Counted from the stretch's first letter, positions 35,001 through 47,862 are shown. The stretch is 64,000 nt of DNA from Ceratodon purpureus (GCA_014871385.1 CM026428.1:14260476-14324475); one strand, 5' to 3'. A program made the numbers and translations. The notes: a model not told the origin generated them from the sequence alone.

Positions 35001-36713
35001 AGACAAAGATTGTAAGTTACCGTGTGTGGTACACAACTAGAGTCATGAAGAAGAAGTTCTCTGAGTTGGTGATCTGCTGTTGATGATGCTTGACTGAAGG
35101 TAAACCAGCCATGGTGGTCCCTGATTCCGGTCTCGCAGTTTCGTCCGCATTCTAAGCACTGCTGTGACGCAGAGCTGGCTGCATGCGGTTCTGTCTTCGA
35201 TGTGTGCTGGCGGTCTGGCGTGCAATTGCGAAGTTCTTTGAGTCCGACTTTCCTGAGACAACTGGTCACTCCTGGATTCGCAACCATTGAACAACTTTAA
35301 AAGCGATGTTTCCACAGTCTTTTTTTTGTTGCGATATACCAACTGGGTCGAGCTAGCTAGCAGCTGCCACATGGAGAAGCTATGACATTTGTACCTAGTT
35401 TCAGTTGGTTATGTTTACTCATTTGGTTGTAGTACTATATAGGCAGACTGTACAGTAGTTGATTCCGTCTAGTTTCTCGTTTTTTCTTAGATGGGTGCTT
35501 ACCTGTATGAGGGTCATGCTCTGAGGAACGACCCACGCCGACTCTCACAAGTGATGCGAAGAAGTGATCATAAGTTCCTTGAGTTTATCGAACACTGGAG
35601 TTTTATTGCTGCGAACTGTAGAGTTGCTAGATTAGCTGATTCGGTTGTGGACATCTAGCTAGGCCGCTGGGAAACGCGGGGCTAGAAACATAATTGTTGC
35701 TTTCGGAATTGAAGCATGGACAGGAACGGGAGGAAAACAGTATTTTCGTGGTCTTGGTTGAGGAACTAGCGCCGTAGGCTCGAACTCTCGAAATGTTAAG
35801 GTTCGAAGAACACGCGCAAAGCTGTTTTGAGTGTCTTAAGCGAGATAGTGCACCGTTTGGGGTGAATTTTGGCTGTGACACGACGAATTGGAGGCGACCT
35901 TGATTTTTTACGAACAGCACGGTTATCATACTTCGGCGGTGGAACACCTTTGTGATCTCCTAAATGGCAGGAATTTATGTTAGGAGTGATGCTGGAACCG
36001 AGTTTTCTCCTCCATCAAGGAAGCGACGGGTATGTAAGGGGCGTTAGAGGCAGAGAGAAGCTTAGTTTCCTTGCCGAAATTGTAATGGAAATGTTTGGGA
36101 GCATCTCAATTGTTAGAAAGCTGGTGGTCTAGAACTTCAAATCTTTCGGCTACTTGCATTGTTTGTTAGAATATGCCTTTCCCTTGGTCGTGAGGCAGTT
36201 TTATCTTTTGCACGTGTTCTTACCACGCTTCAATTCCAGTGCTAGCGCGTCAAAGTTGCTTTCGAACAAAGCACCATATTTCTTGCTTTTGCCATGTTGT
36301 GCTTGAAGGCCACCCTTCGAGCACTTGCATGATTAGCCCCGCTCAGCGTGTTCAGATACTTTAGTGTGTGATTAGTTAAGTCCAGAATGAGGAGATGCAG
36401 CCAGACTTCATCACATACCATTTGGACCAACGTTGCTGCAGATATATTTGAGGGAATACATGGTTAACTAAAAATCGAAAAAATAAAATAGTAGAGAGGA
36501 ATCATTCTGCCGCATAACCCAACCCAACGCAGGAAAGAATCATGGCAGATTATTTGCGGCCCCGATGAGAACCAACTTTGCATGGGTGATCGAGACGCTA
36601 ATTAGCAGTTGTGTATAGAAGCAACTTGGCATGAAAAATAAAAATAAAAAATAAATTGTGGTCTTACCTTTCTGAATTTCGAGGGCAATGACACAATTGC
36701 GGTAGGGGTCTGG
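32024..36713. other. Long AT-rich spacer
   Basis: No supported gene. 33000-34000 is G/T-rich on the plus strand and looks like simple decayed DNA. 34900-35950 is less AT-rich and has minus-strand ORFs of 100-120 codons (35043-35372, 34922-35287, 35627-35947) without recognisable domains or a consistent exon chain. Confidence 0.4.
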
Positions 36714-36983
36714 TGAGAGCATCCCCAGTGAGCTGTAAACCTGTAAGCCTGTAATTATGAGAACGTCGTTCTCCCAAACCTGAGTGCCTTTCCGAAGCAA
36801 AACATTCCAAAACCGTTTACAGATTTACAGGTTTGCCCCAAAAAACCTTCCAAAATGAGGTTTCGACCTGTAAATTACAGACTTACAAGCTCGAATACAG
36901 GCTTGGCCTGAACCGCAATTCACGTCTTTCTACATCTTTCCGATTACAGGTTTACGGTTCAGGCCTCACTGGGGATGCTCTGA
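36714..36983. mobile_element. MITE with GAGCATCCCCAGTGAG ends and TGA target duplication
   Basis: The element is 36717-36980. A 16-bp inverted repeat GAGCATCCCCAGTGAG lies at both ends and TGA is duplicated at 36714-36716 and 36981-36983, a PIF/Harbinger-like arrangement. The interior repeats ACCTGTAA motifs in both orientations. It sits about 140 bp upstream of the start codon of the next gene, so it may lie in its promoter or leader. Confidence 0.75.
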
Positions 36984-37119
36984 ACAGACAAGAGAGTCGA
37001 GATTCGCTAAATAGTTACGTCTTGTTATTTCAATATGTTGATAGTGAAGAGCAATTGGTTTCTAATTACGTGCCAACTTTGGTTTTGGATGTTACCAGAT
37101 TTGTGAGACAAACGTGGAC

Positions 37120-39947
37120 ATGGACAGAATAAAGCAAGAGTCTGCACACCTTGACTCCATGGGAGCTTTAAGTTCGCCGACGGCCCCCAGCGGAACTTTG
37201 TTGGAGCGTCTTTCCCAGCTTGAGCAACATGTAACATCATCATCTTCATCCTCTTCGTTTCTTCGACTGGTTGTGTCAAACATAAGTTCAGATAAAGTTT
37301 GAAGGATAGTGCTAACTTTACTGCCCTTCTCAACGTTAGGTAGATGCTCACAAAGGTCATAATGTAAGGTCAATGGGTGTTGAGACAAAGCATGTTAAAC
37401 TTATCTCTATGGGAATTACATGCCAGGAGATTTGATTAAACTCCATTAACAGTAAGCCGTTGTGGATTTCCTGATTTCTACAATTAAATATTCCATCTCC
37501 CCACTGTGAAGCGTTTTATTGACCTTAATGCCCTGCCAGATGGATGTTCTGGAGCAGAAATATAGCCCTAGAGGCCTTGCTGCAGATTGGCACTCGCCTT
37601 CATCACCGTCTTCTCTCTTCAGTTCTCCCGGTACTCCTTCAAGCTTAGAGAGACGATGTCGGAGTGTGAAGTCCGTGCTATTAGAGACGGAGGCAAAAGG
37701 CACACTAGTGGAACGCATTCAAAGACTTGAGAAACGAATCAGTCAGGTACGAAAAATAGAATGATGGGCTGCATACAATCTTCGACTGAAGTAAATTTCT
37801 TCTGCTTTTGCCTGTTTCTAGCATCGACTGTCTCTATTTTACAAGAACTTTGTCTAACGTTTACAAAGGACTGGTGATGGCTGCCAACTAGTATTGTGGT
37901 GCGGGACTATGCCCGTTGATTTCCCCTTCCTTCGACATTCCAAATATCTGCATTGTGGGCATTCCGAAAGAAATAAGTACGCGGTATCTGGAGAAATTTG
38001 GATCTGAATAGAAATGAGCTTTGGAACATGTTTGAGTTGATAATAATTTTCTTCTTTTAATGATGGTTGTTCAGCATAGTATAGACGTTGAGAAGGCTTT
38101 CTCATCACAGCGATTTTCCTCCAGTCGATCTGAGCCAAGACACGGCGAGTTCGCTCACGTCCGAGAAGACCCCGCGCACTTGGAGAGCGCTACGCATAAC
38201 GGTTCTCGGAGTGAAGTGCAAGAGACTGGAAACTCTCAAGAAACATATGGCAACAACCTTGAGGTACTGGAACTGCAATGAATAACTGTGTTAGAAATCT
38301 TGCATGAGGTCAGGATTTTCTTGTAGTGGAAGATAGTCTCAATGTTGCGTTTTCTTATTTTGTGTGATTTCATGTTATAAGACGCTGTTGGCATTATCAG
38401 CACTGACTTGAGCGTTGTTGAAGAATATATACGCAAGACTTAAAAGTTGCAAGCTTTTAGGTCATCCGCACTATTACCTGCATTCATTTGGTGAATTAGG
38501 AGGGAAATCTCATTACTTCTACGACTGTTTTGAACCAGCTTCAGGCTGTCTTCTTCCCAATTCATAAATCGAGAGAGTTTGAAGGCATCCTCTGTGGCAT
38601 AAAGGTAGAACGTGATAAAGGTAGAATGTGGGCAAAGAGTCAATCTGCTTGAAAATGCATAGCTGGTCTAAGTTGGGATGAACTGAACATAAGTTGTGAC
38701 CTTTGTGAATACGGAAGTGTTAGAAACTTATTAAACATGTGACTCTAATTTTTCTAGCAGGTGCTTCCTACTCCAAATTTCCAATGGGAAAAACATGGAT
38801 CAAGCACTGAGACGAAACAGCTCACAGAACATGCTGCAACCAGAGTGATTGACCCCAAACTTGAAGATGAACCTTCAACTCCATCGCCAACGGCGGAGGC
38901 AGAAACAGAGGGAGTTCCTGAGAGATCTGCAGGGGCTACTGAAGATTTTGAAGCGGAATCTGCGGGCAAGACAATGAATGACAAGAACGCTGTAAGAATA
39001 TCGAAATTCGAGGAAACACCTGCAAGTGAGATGTCAACTTCAACAGATTTGGCTTCGAAAAATGTACCGACAGAAGCTCTAGAAACAGAACAAGTAGATG
39101 AAAAGAATGTTACAGATGAAACTAAGGAGCAACCTTCAACGAAACCTACTGTGAATCTGGTTCAGAACGAGTATCGTATAAGAAAGGACGGAGGAGTGGC
39201 AAAGGACCTTATTCACTTTCGAAGTCCCGACGAACCTTTAGGCAAGTTTGAGACGGATTTTGTCAAAGTATCTTCTCCAGTCCCAGTCAAAGAGAAGGAC
39301 GATAAACCAAACGAGCAAAGCCAGGCACTAGCTCTGGTAAGCAACGTATGCCTTTAATTTTGAATACTTTAGATTCTATTTTCCAATAAGATGATATTAA
39401 AGAGGTTTGCAGCGAAGAAACGAAGAGTCAGGCATGAATCGGGCATTTAACAGCTACATCCCTCCCATAGCGGAGTATAACATGATACATGCTGCAAGCA
39501 TGAACTTACAGATCTGTAGGTGAACATGCAGAGAATATTCTTCATGTCATTATTTCTCAATGGAATATCTCGGATCTGTTATTCATGTGACAATGGAAAT
39601 GGCAGGTTACCGCTCAAGTACCAGAATATGCAATTCCATTCCTGAAAAAGGAAATGAGAAGAAAGCAAAGTTTCAAGCACATACGAGAGCGAATACAACG
39701 CTTCTTTGGGCTCAAAGAGCCCGGTACTTCACCTACCAAGGATGCTTCTCGACTGCACGGATTTGGCTCCAAAGAAACCGATTCACCTACCAAGAACACC
39801 TCCCGACTGCATAGATTTGGCTCCAAGGAAACCCGGTTAGTTCCCAAGCTGGGCTCGACTGGATCGCACAGGTTTGGCTCCAAAGAAACCAACTCAGTCA
39901 CCAAGGGTACTTCTCGACCGCACAGATTTGGTTCTTCAATACTGTGA
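37120..39947 (+). CDS. Conserved-looking plant protein of unknown function, C-terminal repeats
   Basis: Five exons, 37120-37230, 37540-37746, 38075-38263, 38761-39336 and 39606-39947, all phase 0, give 474 aa. An acceptor (gttaccag) precedes the ATG, so a leader exon is likely. Two similar short helices, GTLLERLSQLEQH in exon 1 and GTLVERIQRLEKRISQ in exon 2, look like a plant-specific paired motif. The middle (exons 3 and 4) is acidic and low in complexity (PSTPSPTAEAETEG). The C-terminus has a basic helix (KKEMRRKQSFKHIRERIQRF) and four RFGSKET-type repeats about 20-25 residues apart. No signal peptide or membrane segment is visible. I cannot name a function; the highly charged make-up suggests a nuclear or cytoskeletal scaffold, which is speculation. 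Confidence 0.72.
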
Positions 39948-40353
39948 AGACAACTAGAGTGTGTTCCAAAACGAGATCCTGATATTGTCTTGTGTACACT
40001 ACTGTAATTTATTGTAACAATTTTCGTAACAACTGGATGTGATATCCATCATTTTGCGAGTCACGTACTATTCCTTGGGTTTCTCCATCGCACTTTCTGG
40101 ATCAACACTCATCATGTGGGCACAACCTTGATCCCGGAGTGCTGGCTGACGCCTATGGTTGTGAAAGTAAGATAAGAGACATATGTATACATGAAACGAT
40201 GTGGATCTCTGTAAGAACTCACTTCAAGTGCTCATTAGATTGCTCAGAAGGTCCTTTGAAGCAGATGATATAGCGAATCTTTGGCTTTTGTAAATGATGC
40301 TCCGTCATCTTCTTGTAGCACATACCATGTCGAGCTTATATGTGAGACCTGTG

Positions 40354-42325
40354 TCAACGCACTATACCACGTGAATCCAGGAAATCGACGTAAAACAGCT
40401 GCGCCTGAAATACATCAGTAAAAACTGATAGGCTTATCGGACTCATCGAAATGTTTGAACGAGAGGATTGACATAACTACAAGGCAGCTCATCTCAGCTA
40501 CGAACATAGAGTACATACCAGACCCGATTTCTCCATTTCAAACATTGTTTCTCCGGACATTTGGTTTGGCTCTGATTCACTCAAAATTTGTATGGGGTCA
40601 CTGACGCTGCCGCGTACATGCTCCAAGAAACTCACTGTCCAAACTGTATAAACCCTACGCTTATCTGAACCGTAAAAACACACCATACGCATATACAAAG
40701 GCAGAATGTTAAAGATAAATTTTAATCCAAATTTCTCAACTACAATTTGAATACTCCAGGTACATCTGAAACCTAAGTAGAAGGGGATATCACCACGTAA
40801 TCTTCCTCTCTAATCGCCAAGCACTCACAATACAAAATTGCATGTAAACCATGAAGTACCAATCCCCGAAATAAGAATGCTAAGACACAGATGCCATTCT
40901 CTGATCAATAAATAACACGACTTGGCATGATTTATCAGACCGTAAGATTGAAACAATGCAATGAACAACATACCAGAATCCTCCATATCATTTTCATAGT
41001 AAAGTTCATGCAAGTTGATTGATGCTTGAACTTGCATAAGAGCTCTCAGCCACGCAGAGCACCTGCGAGAGGTATTAATGTAAATATAATCATGACACAG
41101 CAGCATTAGGCACAAACAAATTTTCGCTGTTCGTTGCAATTTGTAGAACAAGATGCTTGCCAAATCAAAGTTTCAACAGATTGTGCAAATTGTCTACTGA
41201 CGAAGGTAACAAGATAAAAGGAAGGAGGGAAACTGACTTGTCGCTTCCACGAAAGCAGATAGCAGGATTCTGGCCCTCCACCGTACTACAAAGCATTGAA
41301 CAAAGAGCTTTTGCTTTGTCACCGTCCAATCGACCTGGTAGTACTCTTTCTAAAGTATACAATAAAGACTCCACTTTGTCTCGTATGCAAATATCTGTGT
41401 TTCAAGGAAGCTAATGAACGTAAGTCTTGAACAAGTCAAAGAACAGAAGTGGAGAGCATCGCAGTTGTCTGAACGTATCAATCAACTAGGTAAGACATTC
41501 AATTTCTTCTTAACTGTCGCATTACACCGACAAACAGGCCAGTGCAGTAACTGCGCAAGACCAGAGTACACCTCACTAAGCTGCATAATAGAAACACAGA
41601 ATTGGATAAGCATTTGTCACAAAATACCCACCTTCTGCCGAAATGGGTGGTGGCGGAACATACTGCGGAGGCTCCTCGACTTTCTCGCTGGTAGTGACTT
41701 CGCCCAAGTATGAATCCCAAGACAAATCTGTACAATAACAAGCAATGAGCACAACAAACATAAACCCTAAACCCTAAACCCCAGCACAGCAGCAAAGATT
41801 CTACAACATTGCAACTAATCACCAACAGTAGCATAGACTGTAGCGGACATTCAAAACGGGAAAATGCTCTTTCACCAGAACTCACAGCAAGTGATGAAGA
41901 ACTTGCACAATAATTAGACATAAGAGTCCGAAGGTAATAATTGAAGTCATCAAGAAATGTCAATACATTGCAAGCTCCATTGCTCTCTTACCATTTGGAT
42001 ATTTCTCAGCGTTGTCATCTTTAGCTTCAAACAGCTCCTCTGCCCTGCAACCATCGCCTCCAAACGATGACACTACATGATTGAGACCTCGACGCATCAG
42101 TGCATCACCACTACCACGCTTCTCAACACCATAAGTCCCTGATCGGTGAACATCAAATCCGATCGCACGGCATGTGAACCAGGACAAACTATTCCGCACT
42201 CCTGTCTGTCGATTCAGTGATAAACAAATCCTCTGCCCGCCTACATTGACCCCTCTCAAAGCGCCCACCTCTCTCGCAGGAAGTGCACCCGCAAGTAACA
42301 GAGGTGCTTCACACATAAATGCCAT
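40354..42325 (-). CDS. Predicted plastid-targeted protein of unknown function
   Basis: Six minus-strand exons, 42325-41992, 41727-41632, 41394-41238, 41062-40974, 40664-40519 and 40404-40354, join in consistent phases (1, 1, 2, 1, 0) to 290 aa. The first 60 residues are rich in A, R, S and L with few acids (LLLAGALPAREVGALRGV), as in chloroplast transit peptides. Then come DLSWDSYLGEVTTSEKVEE, a proline patch (YVPPPPISAE), a helical region (KVESLLYTLERVLPGRLDGD), CSAWLRALMQVQASINLHEL and RRVYTVWTVSFLEHVRGSVS. I do not recognise the family. An in-frame ATG at 42334 could also start it. The last exon is the weakest call, since another frame there stays open for longer (FPGFTWYSALTQ). It is convergent with the preceding gene. 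Confidence 0.6.
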
Positions 42326-42724
42326 GTCTATCATAGACGTTCACGCCGTCGAGGATTCAATTCCCAGCTCTGTAAAGAACAGAAGTCCAGTGCCTCCTTG
42401 CATCGCAGAAATTTCACATTCATGACAATCTCCCCCTCGCAGACTCACACTTCACCTCCTGCAATAATGCAAAAACAAAAAGGTCGGAAGCCTTCCCCGG
42501 CACATGTCAATTCCACATCCTCCTTCACTTGCTCATGTCTCCCATAGTGTCGCATAATTTCACTCTCTCCCCATGCAAGAGAAGAGAAATCCAAGGCGGT
42601 GATCACATGAGGTTGAACAACAGAGAACCATCCAGACCAAGAGCTGCATGCGTCAATCCGCACACCAGATCAAAAAATCACTAACATGAAAATGTACTAC
42701 TCCTCACACATACATAAAACCACG

Positions 42725-42892
42725 AAACCCTAACCCTAAAAATTTGCGAAGTGATTTCCAAATGCGCAGTCAAGTGAAAGAAGAAAACTCCCTTAGGGAT
42801 GAGTTAGTAGGATAATCTCAGCACTAGTCTTGCAGATAAGCTCAACCATCCTAGAAACAAACGCAATTGCAATTGCGCAATTGAAACCCTAA
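42725..42892. promoter_or_regulatory. Telo-box motifs upstream of the plastid-protein gene
   Basis: AAACCCTAACCCTAA at 42725-42739 and AAACCCTAA at 42884-42892 lie 400-570 bp upstream of the start codon. A longer run (AAACCCTAAACCCTAAACCC) lies in intron 1 from 41762. Telo-boxes are common in promoters of plant housekeeping and translation genes. Confidence 0.5.
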
Positions 42893-45630
42893 CTTGGAAA
42901 AACATATCTCTCGAGGATGGACTAACTTAGCATCGCCATTGTGATGACCATTGTGGAAATGAGCCATTGAAGTGGAGCCAGTGTGCATTGTGAATTTCTC
43001 TTTCCCACAGTTGAGTTGAAAAAGGATCGAATATGTTTATGGATTGCCGGAGGGAGGGAATGATACGATTGTGCAAGTTTTTTGTGAGGATTAAGTTAGC
43101 ACGACATCTAATCCCTGCATCTGCATCGGAACATCCACTACCGGACGTCAATAGCAGGTTCGTTCATAAATAATTCAAAAAAAACAAAAAAAAAAACAAA
43201 AAATTAAAAAAAAAAAAAAAAAATTTATTTTTATTATTTTTAATTTGATTTTGAAACAAATGGAGCTTTTATTCCACTGTAGAAAGAAACAAAAAACATA
43301 AGAAATTATTTCATGTGATATTTGTCTAGTTTTAATCCATCTGAGGTTATTTTTAGTAAAAAATTAAAAGTTGAAAATTGAAAAATAAATTTTTGAAAGA
43401 TGAATTATTACTTTTCTTAAAAAGTAAAGATTTGTTCAATGGTGAATGAATTTGCTATCAATGTGTGGTATATTGATGGAGAGTACCGTAGGAATATTAT
43501 AAACTGTGAAATATGGTGATTTGTACAGAAGATATGGTCTTAAAACCATAAGATGATTTTTCATGGTAAAAGAGAAGAAATCATGAAGAATGCAAGTTGT
43601 TTCATATTTTCATTCCCTGAAAAAAAAAATATAATTTTTTTGAGTAGAACGATCATCAAATCCCTATTTATTCATTGGATTTCCTTGAATCAAACATAGT
43701 AATGTTCATTTCTATAAAGAGTACTATATAAATTAATTAATTCATAAATACATTTAAGTAAAATTGATAGTAGTCAAATATGATTAAATTCAAGTATAAG
43801 GTGTTGAACGATGAACTCCAACTTGTTTCTTTATAGATGGTGATTAATAAGAAATAAATCATCCGTATAAACCAAAAGCTTCATTGGATCCAAAGTTGGC
43901 TAGCTATTTACACATTTTAAATTGTCAACTTCATAATTCTTGGTTTCAAATATGACACTCGAGTATTCCAATAGAAGTCTATTGCACAAGTAGAGGGTAA
44001 TTCACCAGTTTGGATATTTCTCCATGAGGGTAACCCAAACTCTTACATCCCCAACCTAGTTGAGTAAGATTGCCTAAAATATTTCTAGAACCGAAAAATA
44101 GTAAAGATAGATAAAAATATAAAATATGTTAATGTTAGTATTATTTTGTTATTTTTAAGCCATTTAAGTCGAACTTTGTTAGTTTGTTGTTATAAAATCA
44201 AATCAAAAAATTATTGTTCAAATCATATTAATTTCAAAAAACATCTACATTTATTTTCATTGATATGACATAAGTTTGACTTTTTTTCTTCTTGAGTTGA
44301 TTTTGTATCAAATTTGAATGGTTTTAAATTTGAACTTAAATTTTATACTTTATTGACATCGCATTGGTATTGACATCGCATTGATATAGGTTACATTTTG
44401 TTTATGAATATTGGCATTAGAAATTTCTCTTTGAATTCTTTTGATGCAAAATCATTCATAATTATTGAACCAACACCTTTTATACATCAAACCGGCATTA
44501 GAAGTATATTGACTCTTGTTTGATTTCTTTTATGCAACTTTAATATTGTGAAGGTTATTATTTTTTTGGAGGTTTTTATTTTATTTTATTTCAATATTCG
44601 ATGAATTTTCAATATTGAGTTTATGGAAGGCTTGGCTTTTGGACGTCAGCTTTTAGGCCTCCACACTACTACAAGCCAAATGCTTTAATTTCTATATTTT
44701 AACCCCCTAAAAGAAACAATCAATTTATCCTTCAAAACTATTGATAAAGGTAGCTATTATAATTTCCAACTTATAATAAAAATAAATTGCAAGATCTTAG
44801 CCTGTAATTATCATAAATATATTTTTTTCAATTCTTCATATTTCTGAAATTTTAATTGTCTTTAATTTTCAAAAAATACGGCTTCTTCTTCTCAATTGAG
44901 GAAATTGGTATGGTGATACGTAAATTGTGATACATAAATGAGTTAAGAATTCACAAAAAAATATGCTAAAAGAAGAAACTTCAATATTCACTTTTCAAAA
45001 AATTATAAGCCTCTTAAGGATATAAAATGATAATAAAATCTAAATCACCAATCATGTCAACATAAATTACAAAAATGTTGATTTCAATAATGAGAATGTG
45101 GTAGGAATCAATACTATCCTTTTCCTTCTCTTATTTTTTCAAAATTATTAAAACCAAGTTGAAGATGAAACTTCAAAATTTTGTTTAGAAAATATGGCTT
45201 TTGTATCATTTGCTTGACTTACCAAAATGGAACAAAACAAAACTTTCTAGATTTATGAAAACCTACAAAATATGATTCTATTTTTAGGTTTTATTTTGGA
45301 AAAAAATGAGGATGTTTTTAACCCTACTTTTGTTGTCCTAAACGATGCTGAAATCTTTATTAGAATTTGATGAGAATTTTTTTAGACACATCTACCTTCA
45401 CAGAAAAAATTCATAATAAGAAAAAAAAGAAAAAAAATATTGATGTTAGATGAAGCTGTCCAATTTCTTTAGAGATCCATTCTTGGTTGCTTTGTCCTTT
45501 AGGGGTTAACGTTTTTTCCAGCCCAAAACTTTCCCTTGGTCTCAAATTCTAACGGCCGACCTCTCAACTTAGCCATATCATGAATCACCCATACGTATAT
45601 CAAATCAACTCCAATGGGAGATTAGAGATG
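42893..45630. other. Very AT-rich spacer
   Basis: No gene seen. It contains poly-A stretches (43170-43225) and short inverted matches such as TTTTAACCCCTAAAAG near 44695 and CTTTAGGGGTTAA near 45496. These may be ends of a decayed element, but I could not define it. Confidence 0.5.
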
Positions 45631-45851
45631 TAAGGTAAGATGTTCCAAACTGGATCACAACCAAAAACGGTTAACATCCATAATATATGTTCATTTTAGG
45701 TTGATAATGTAGCCTCCTAGTACATGGCTTATTTTTTAGATCACAAAAAATAAGACATGTAATATAGGATTACATTTCTACCTTAGAATGAACAAATGTG
45801 CTACATGTCAACCATTTTTGGTCATGATCCATTTTGCAGCATCCTACCTTA
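45631..45851. mobile_element. MITE, AGGTA-end family, copy 5
   Basis: The element is 45633-45849 with TA on each side. The inverted repeat of about 45 bp starts AGGTAAGATG on the left and AGGTAGGATG on the right and includes a shared CCAAAAA.GGTT block. The flanks TTAGAGATG and CATCTCTAA are also complementary, so the true ends may lie 9 bp further out. Confidence 0.7.
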
Positions 45852-46276
45852 CATCTCTAAAGGTATGTTCCCACTTGGCCTTAGAGGGGGTCTTAGGAGG
45901 GGGTGTTATCTCCATTAAAAAGTGTGTGTTTCCACCTACATGCTTTAGTAATTACCAATCCTACATAGATGTCTACATGGCACACTTTCAAGAGTAGGTA
46001 TTAGTTAGTATTTAAGAAGACAAAAGAGCTTTGAGAAATTGTAGGCAATACTTATGGGGCCACCAATATTGGAAAGATTCTCTAATTTTCCTCTCATAAG
46101 AGTGGTCTTATGTATTGTCCCATTTGGGGGACCATTACATAATCCCCTTCCTATTGATAAGGCCTTTCCGAACCTCATTGATTACACCTTTTCCAAAAAG
46201 AAGGCATTGCTTCCGAAATTGTGGAGTTGTTAAATTTTTAAGCACGCTCTTTGCTAAGGCCAAGTGCGAATGGGCC

Positions 46277-47356
46277 TTAACCCTTTAGTGCCCAGGGAAC
46301 CATCATGTGGTTGCTGCGAAACTCAGTTGGAGATGTATATCTTGAAATCCTGCGAAACTCAGTTGGAGATGTATATCTTGAAATCCAAAATGAATTTGCT
46401 CTCAATTATACCTGTTCAGATTTACGTTTTCTGAATAGCTCACAATGCAACAATCAGATCTCAATTTGGGGTAGTGTAGAGGGTCTAAATCGGTAAGAAT
46501 ACATCACTGTAGCAATATACGGCAACAAAAAGAAAGGCGGACTTGAAGAAAATACGGAGATGAGAGTACAAAAGATAAGGGTCTTGGTGGGATGAACTTT
46601 GCTCATGAAGAAAGTTTTAGACTATGAGTGGTTGTTTCCGTTGACATTGTAAATGTAGATGGATGATTCTCTAGAAAAAGAAGTGATGTGTCATTGGAGT
46701 AAGGCTAAAGATGATTCCCATAACGATACACATCCTTGTCGATACGGTATTACAATAATATTGTACATGTAGTGTATTTAGAGGAAAATACAGTAGATTT
46801 GAGGTTTTTTATTTACTTTTTTTCTTTTATGCCTACATTCTAATTCTTCAACCGTTGTGGATTGCATTACATTTGAGTCATGTCAATTAGGCCTAGTGTA
46901 CAAAAAACATGCTAAACCGTATACTATTCTCATGCCTAAACCTTAAAAATCCTCTAAATCTTTTACTAATTTAGCACATATACATTTTTTATTTATCCTA
47001 AAGATGTTAACATGGGACATAGCTGAACCGCTCTTTTACTAAATTCCGAGATTTATGGGGTTCCAAACTTTACTAAATTCCGAGATTTATGGGGTTCCAA
47101 ACTTACACCCCCTGAAAAATTACACAAAATTGCAATCTAACTGTCCTCCATATACGGATTATATACTTCAAGTTCCCACAGTTGGATTAGGTCGATGTTT
47201 TGCCCATAGTATTCTACTTACCTTAGCTACAATACTATAATACTATAAGGTTAGATACAGAGTACTACAAACCTATTTTTGTTTTTGCCAAGAATAGCGC
47301 AGAAAGCCAGAAAAAACAGAGTTGCTGGAAAAAAACCCTGGGCACTGAAGGGTTAA
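46277..47356. mobile_element. piggyBac-like non-autonomous element, 1.07 kb
   Basis: The element is 46281-47352. TTAA stands on both sides (46277-46280 and 47353-47356). The 17-bp inverted repeats are CCCTTTAGTGCCCAGGG and, at the other end inverted, CCCTTCAGTGCCCAGGG (one mismatch). TTAA targets with CCC-starting ends are the signature of piggyBac transposons. No transposase is encoded. Two tandem duplications lie inside: a 36-bp unit at 46314-46385 and a 34-bp unit at 47035-47102. Confidence 0.8.
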
Positions 47357-47862
47357 TGGTGAGCGTATTCAAAGGACCCTGAGGAATCAGATATTTCCAA
47401 ACACCAACCCCCTTCACACGAACATTCATTCGCATCGCAGGGAAGCCCAAGTGCACGAACGCGACAGGACTCGTCACAGCGAAGGTGGTCGGCGCCGATC
47501 GCGGCCAAAGGACTTCAAGGAAGGCAAGAGAAAGATAAGATCGATCTCAACTTCATCATAAGTTACTGTACCCGAGCCTCCACCCCGACCCACATCAAGC
47601 CTGCCGCACCACACCTCCGGTGCCCTGCAGTGTCGGCACTACCAGCCCAAGCCCCAACTCAACCCAACCCAGGTTGCATCATGCACATCATATCCCCCTC
47701 CCTCACCCAAATCTAGCCAGAATTTCACCAAATCCACACCTCTGTATCATTCAAATTTGCCTCACAGCAGGCTCCACAGATGAAGTAATGCAAATGAATC
47801 GAGTATTATCAACGCGTTTCGTAGATCATGTCCTCTCGAATGTGTGCCTATTCTAGATACTA

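Noticed and set aside
41414-41490. Plus-strand frame SLEQVKEQKWRASQLSERIN as an exon
   Set aside because: It is protein-like but lies within intron 2 of the minus-strand gene, and I found no plus-strand exon chain to connect it. The reverse frame on the minus strand does not fit the phases either.
41762-41782. Interstitial telomere or chromosome-end scar
   Set aside because: Only about two and a half AAACCCT units; more likely a telo-box-like promoter or intron motif.
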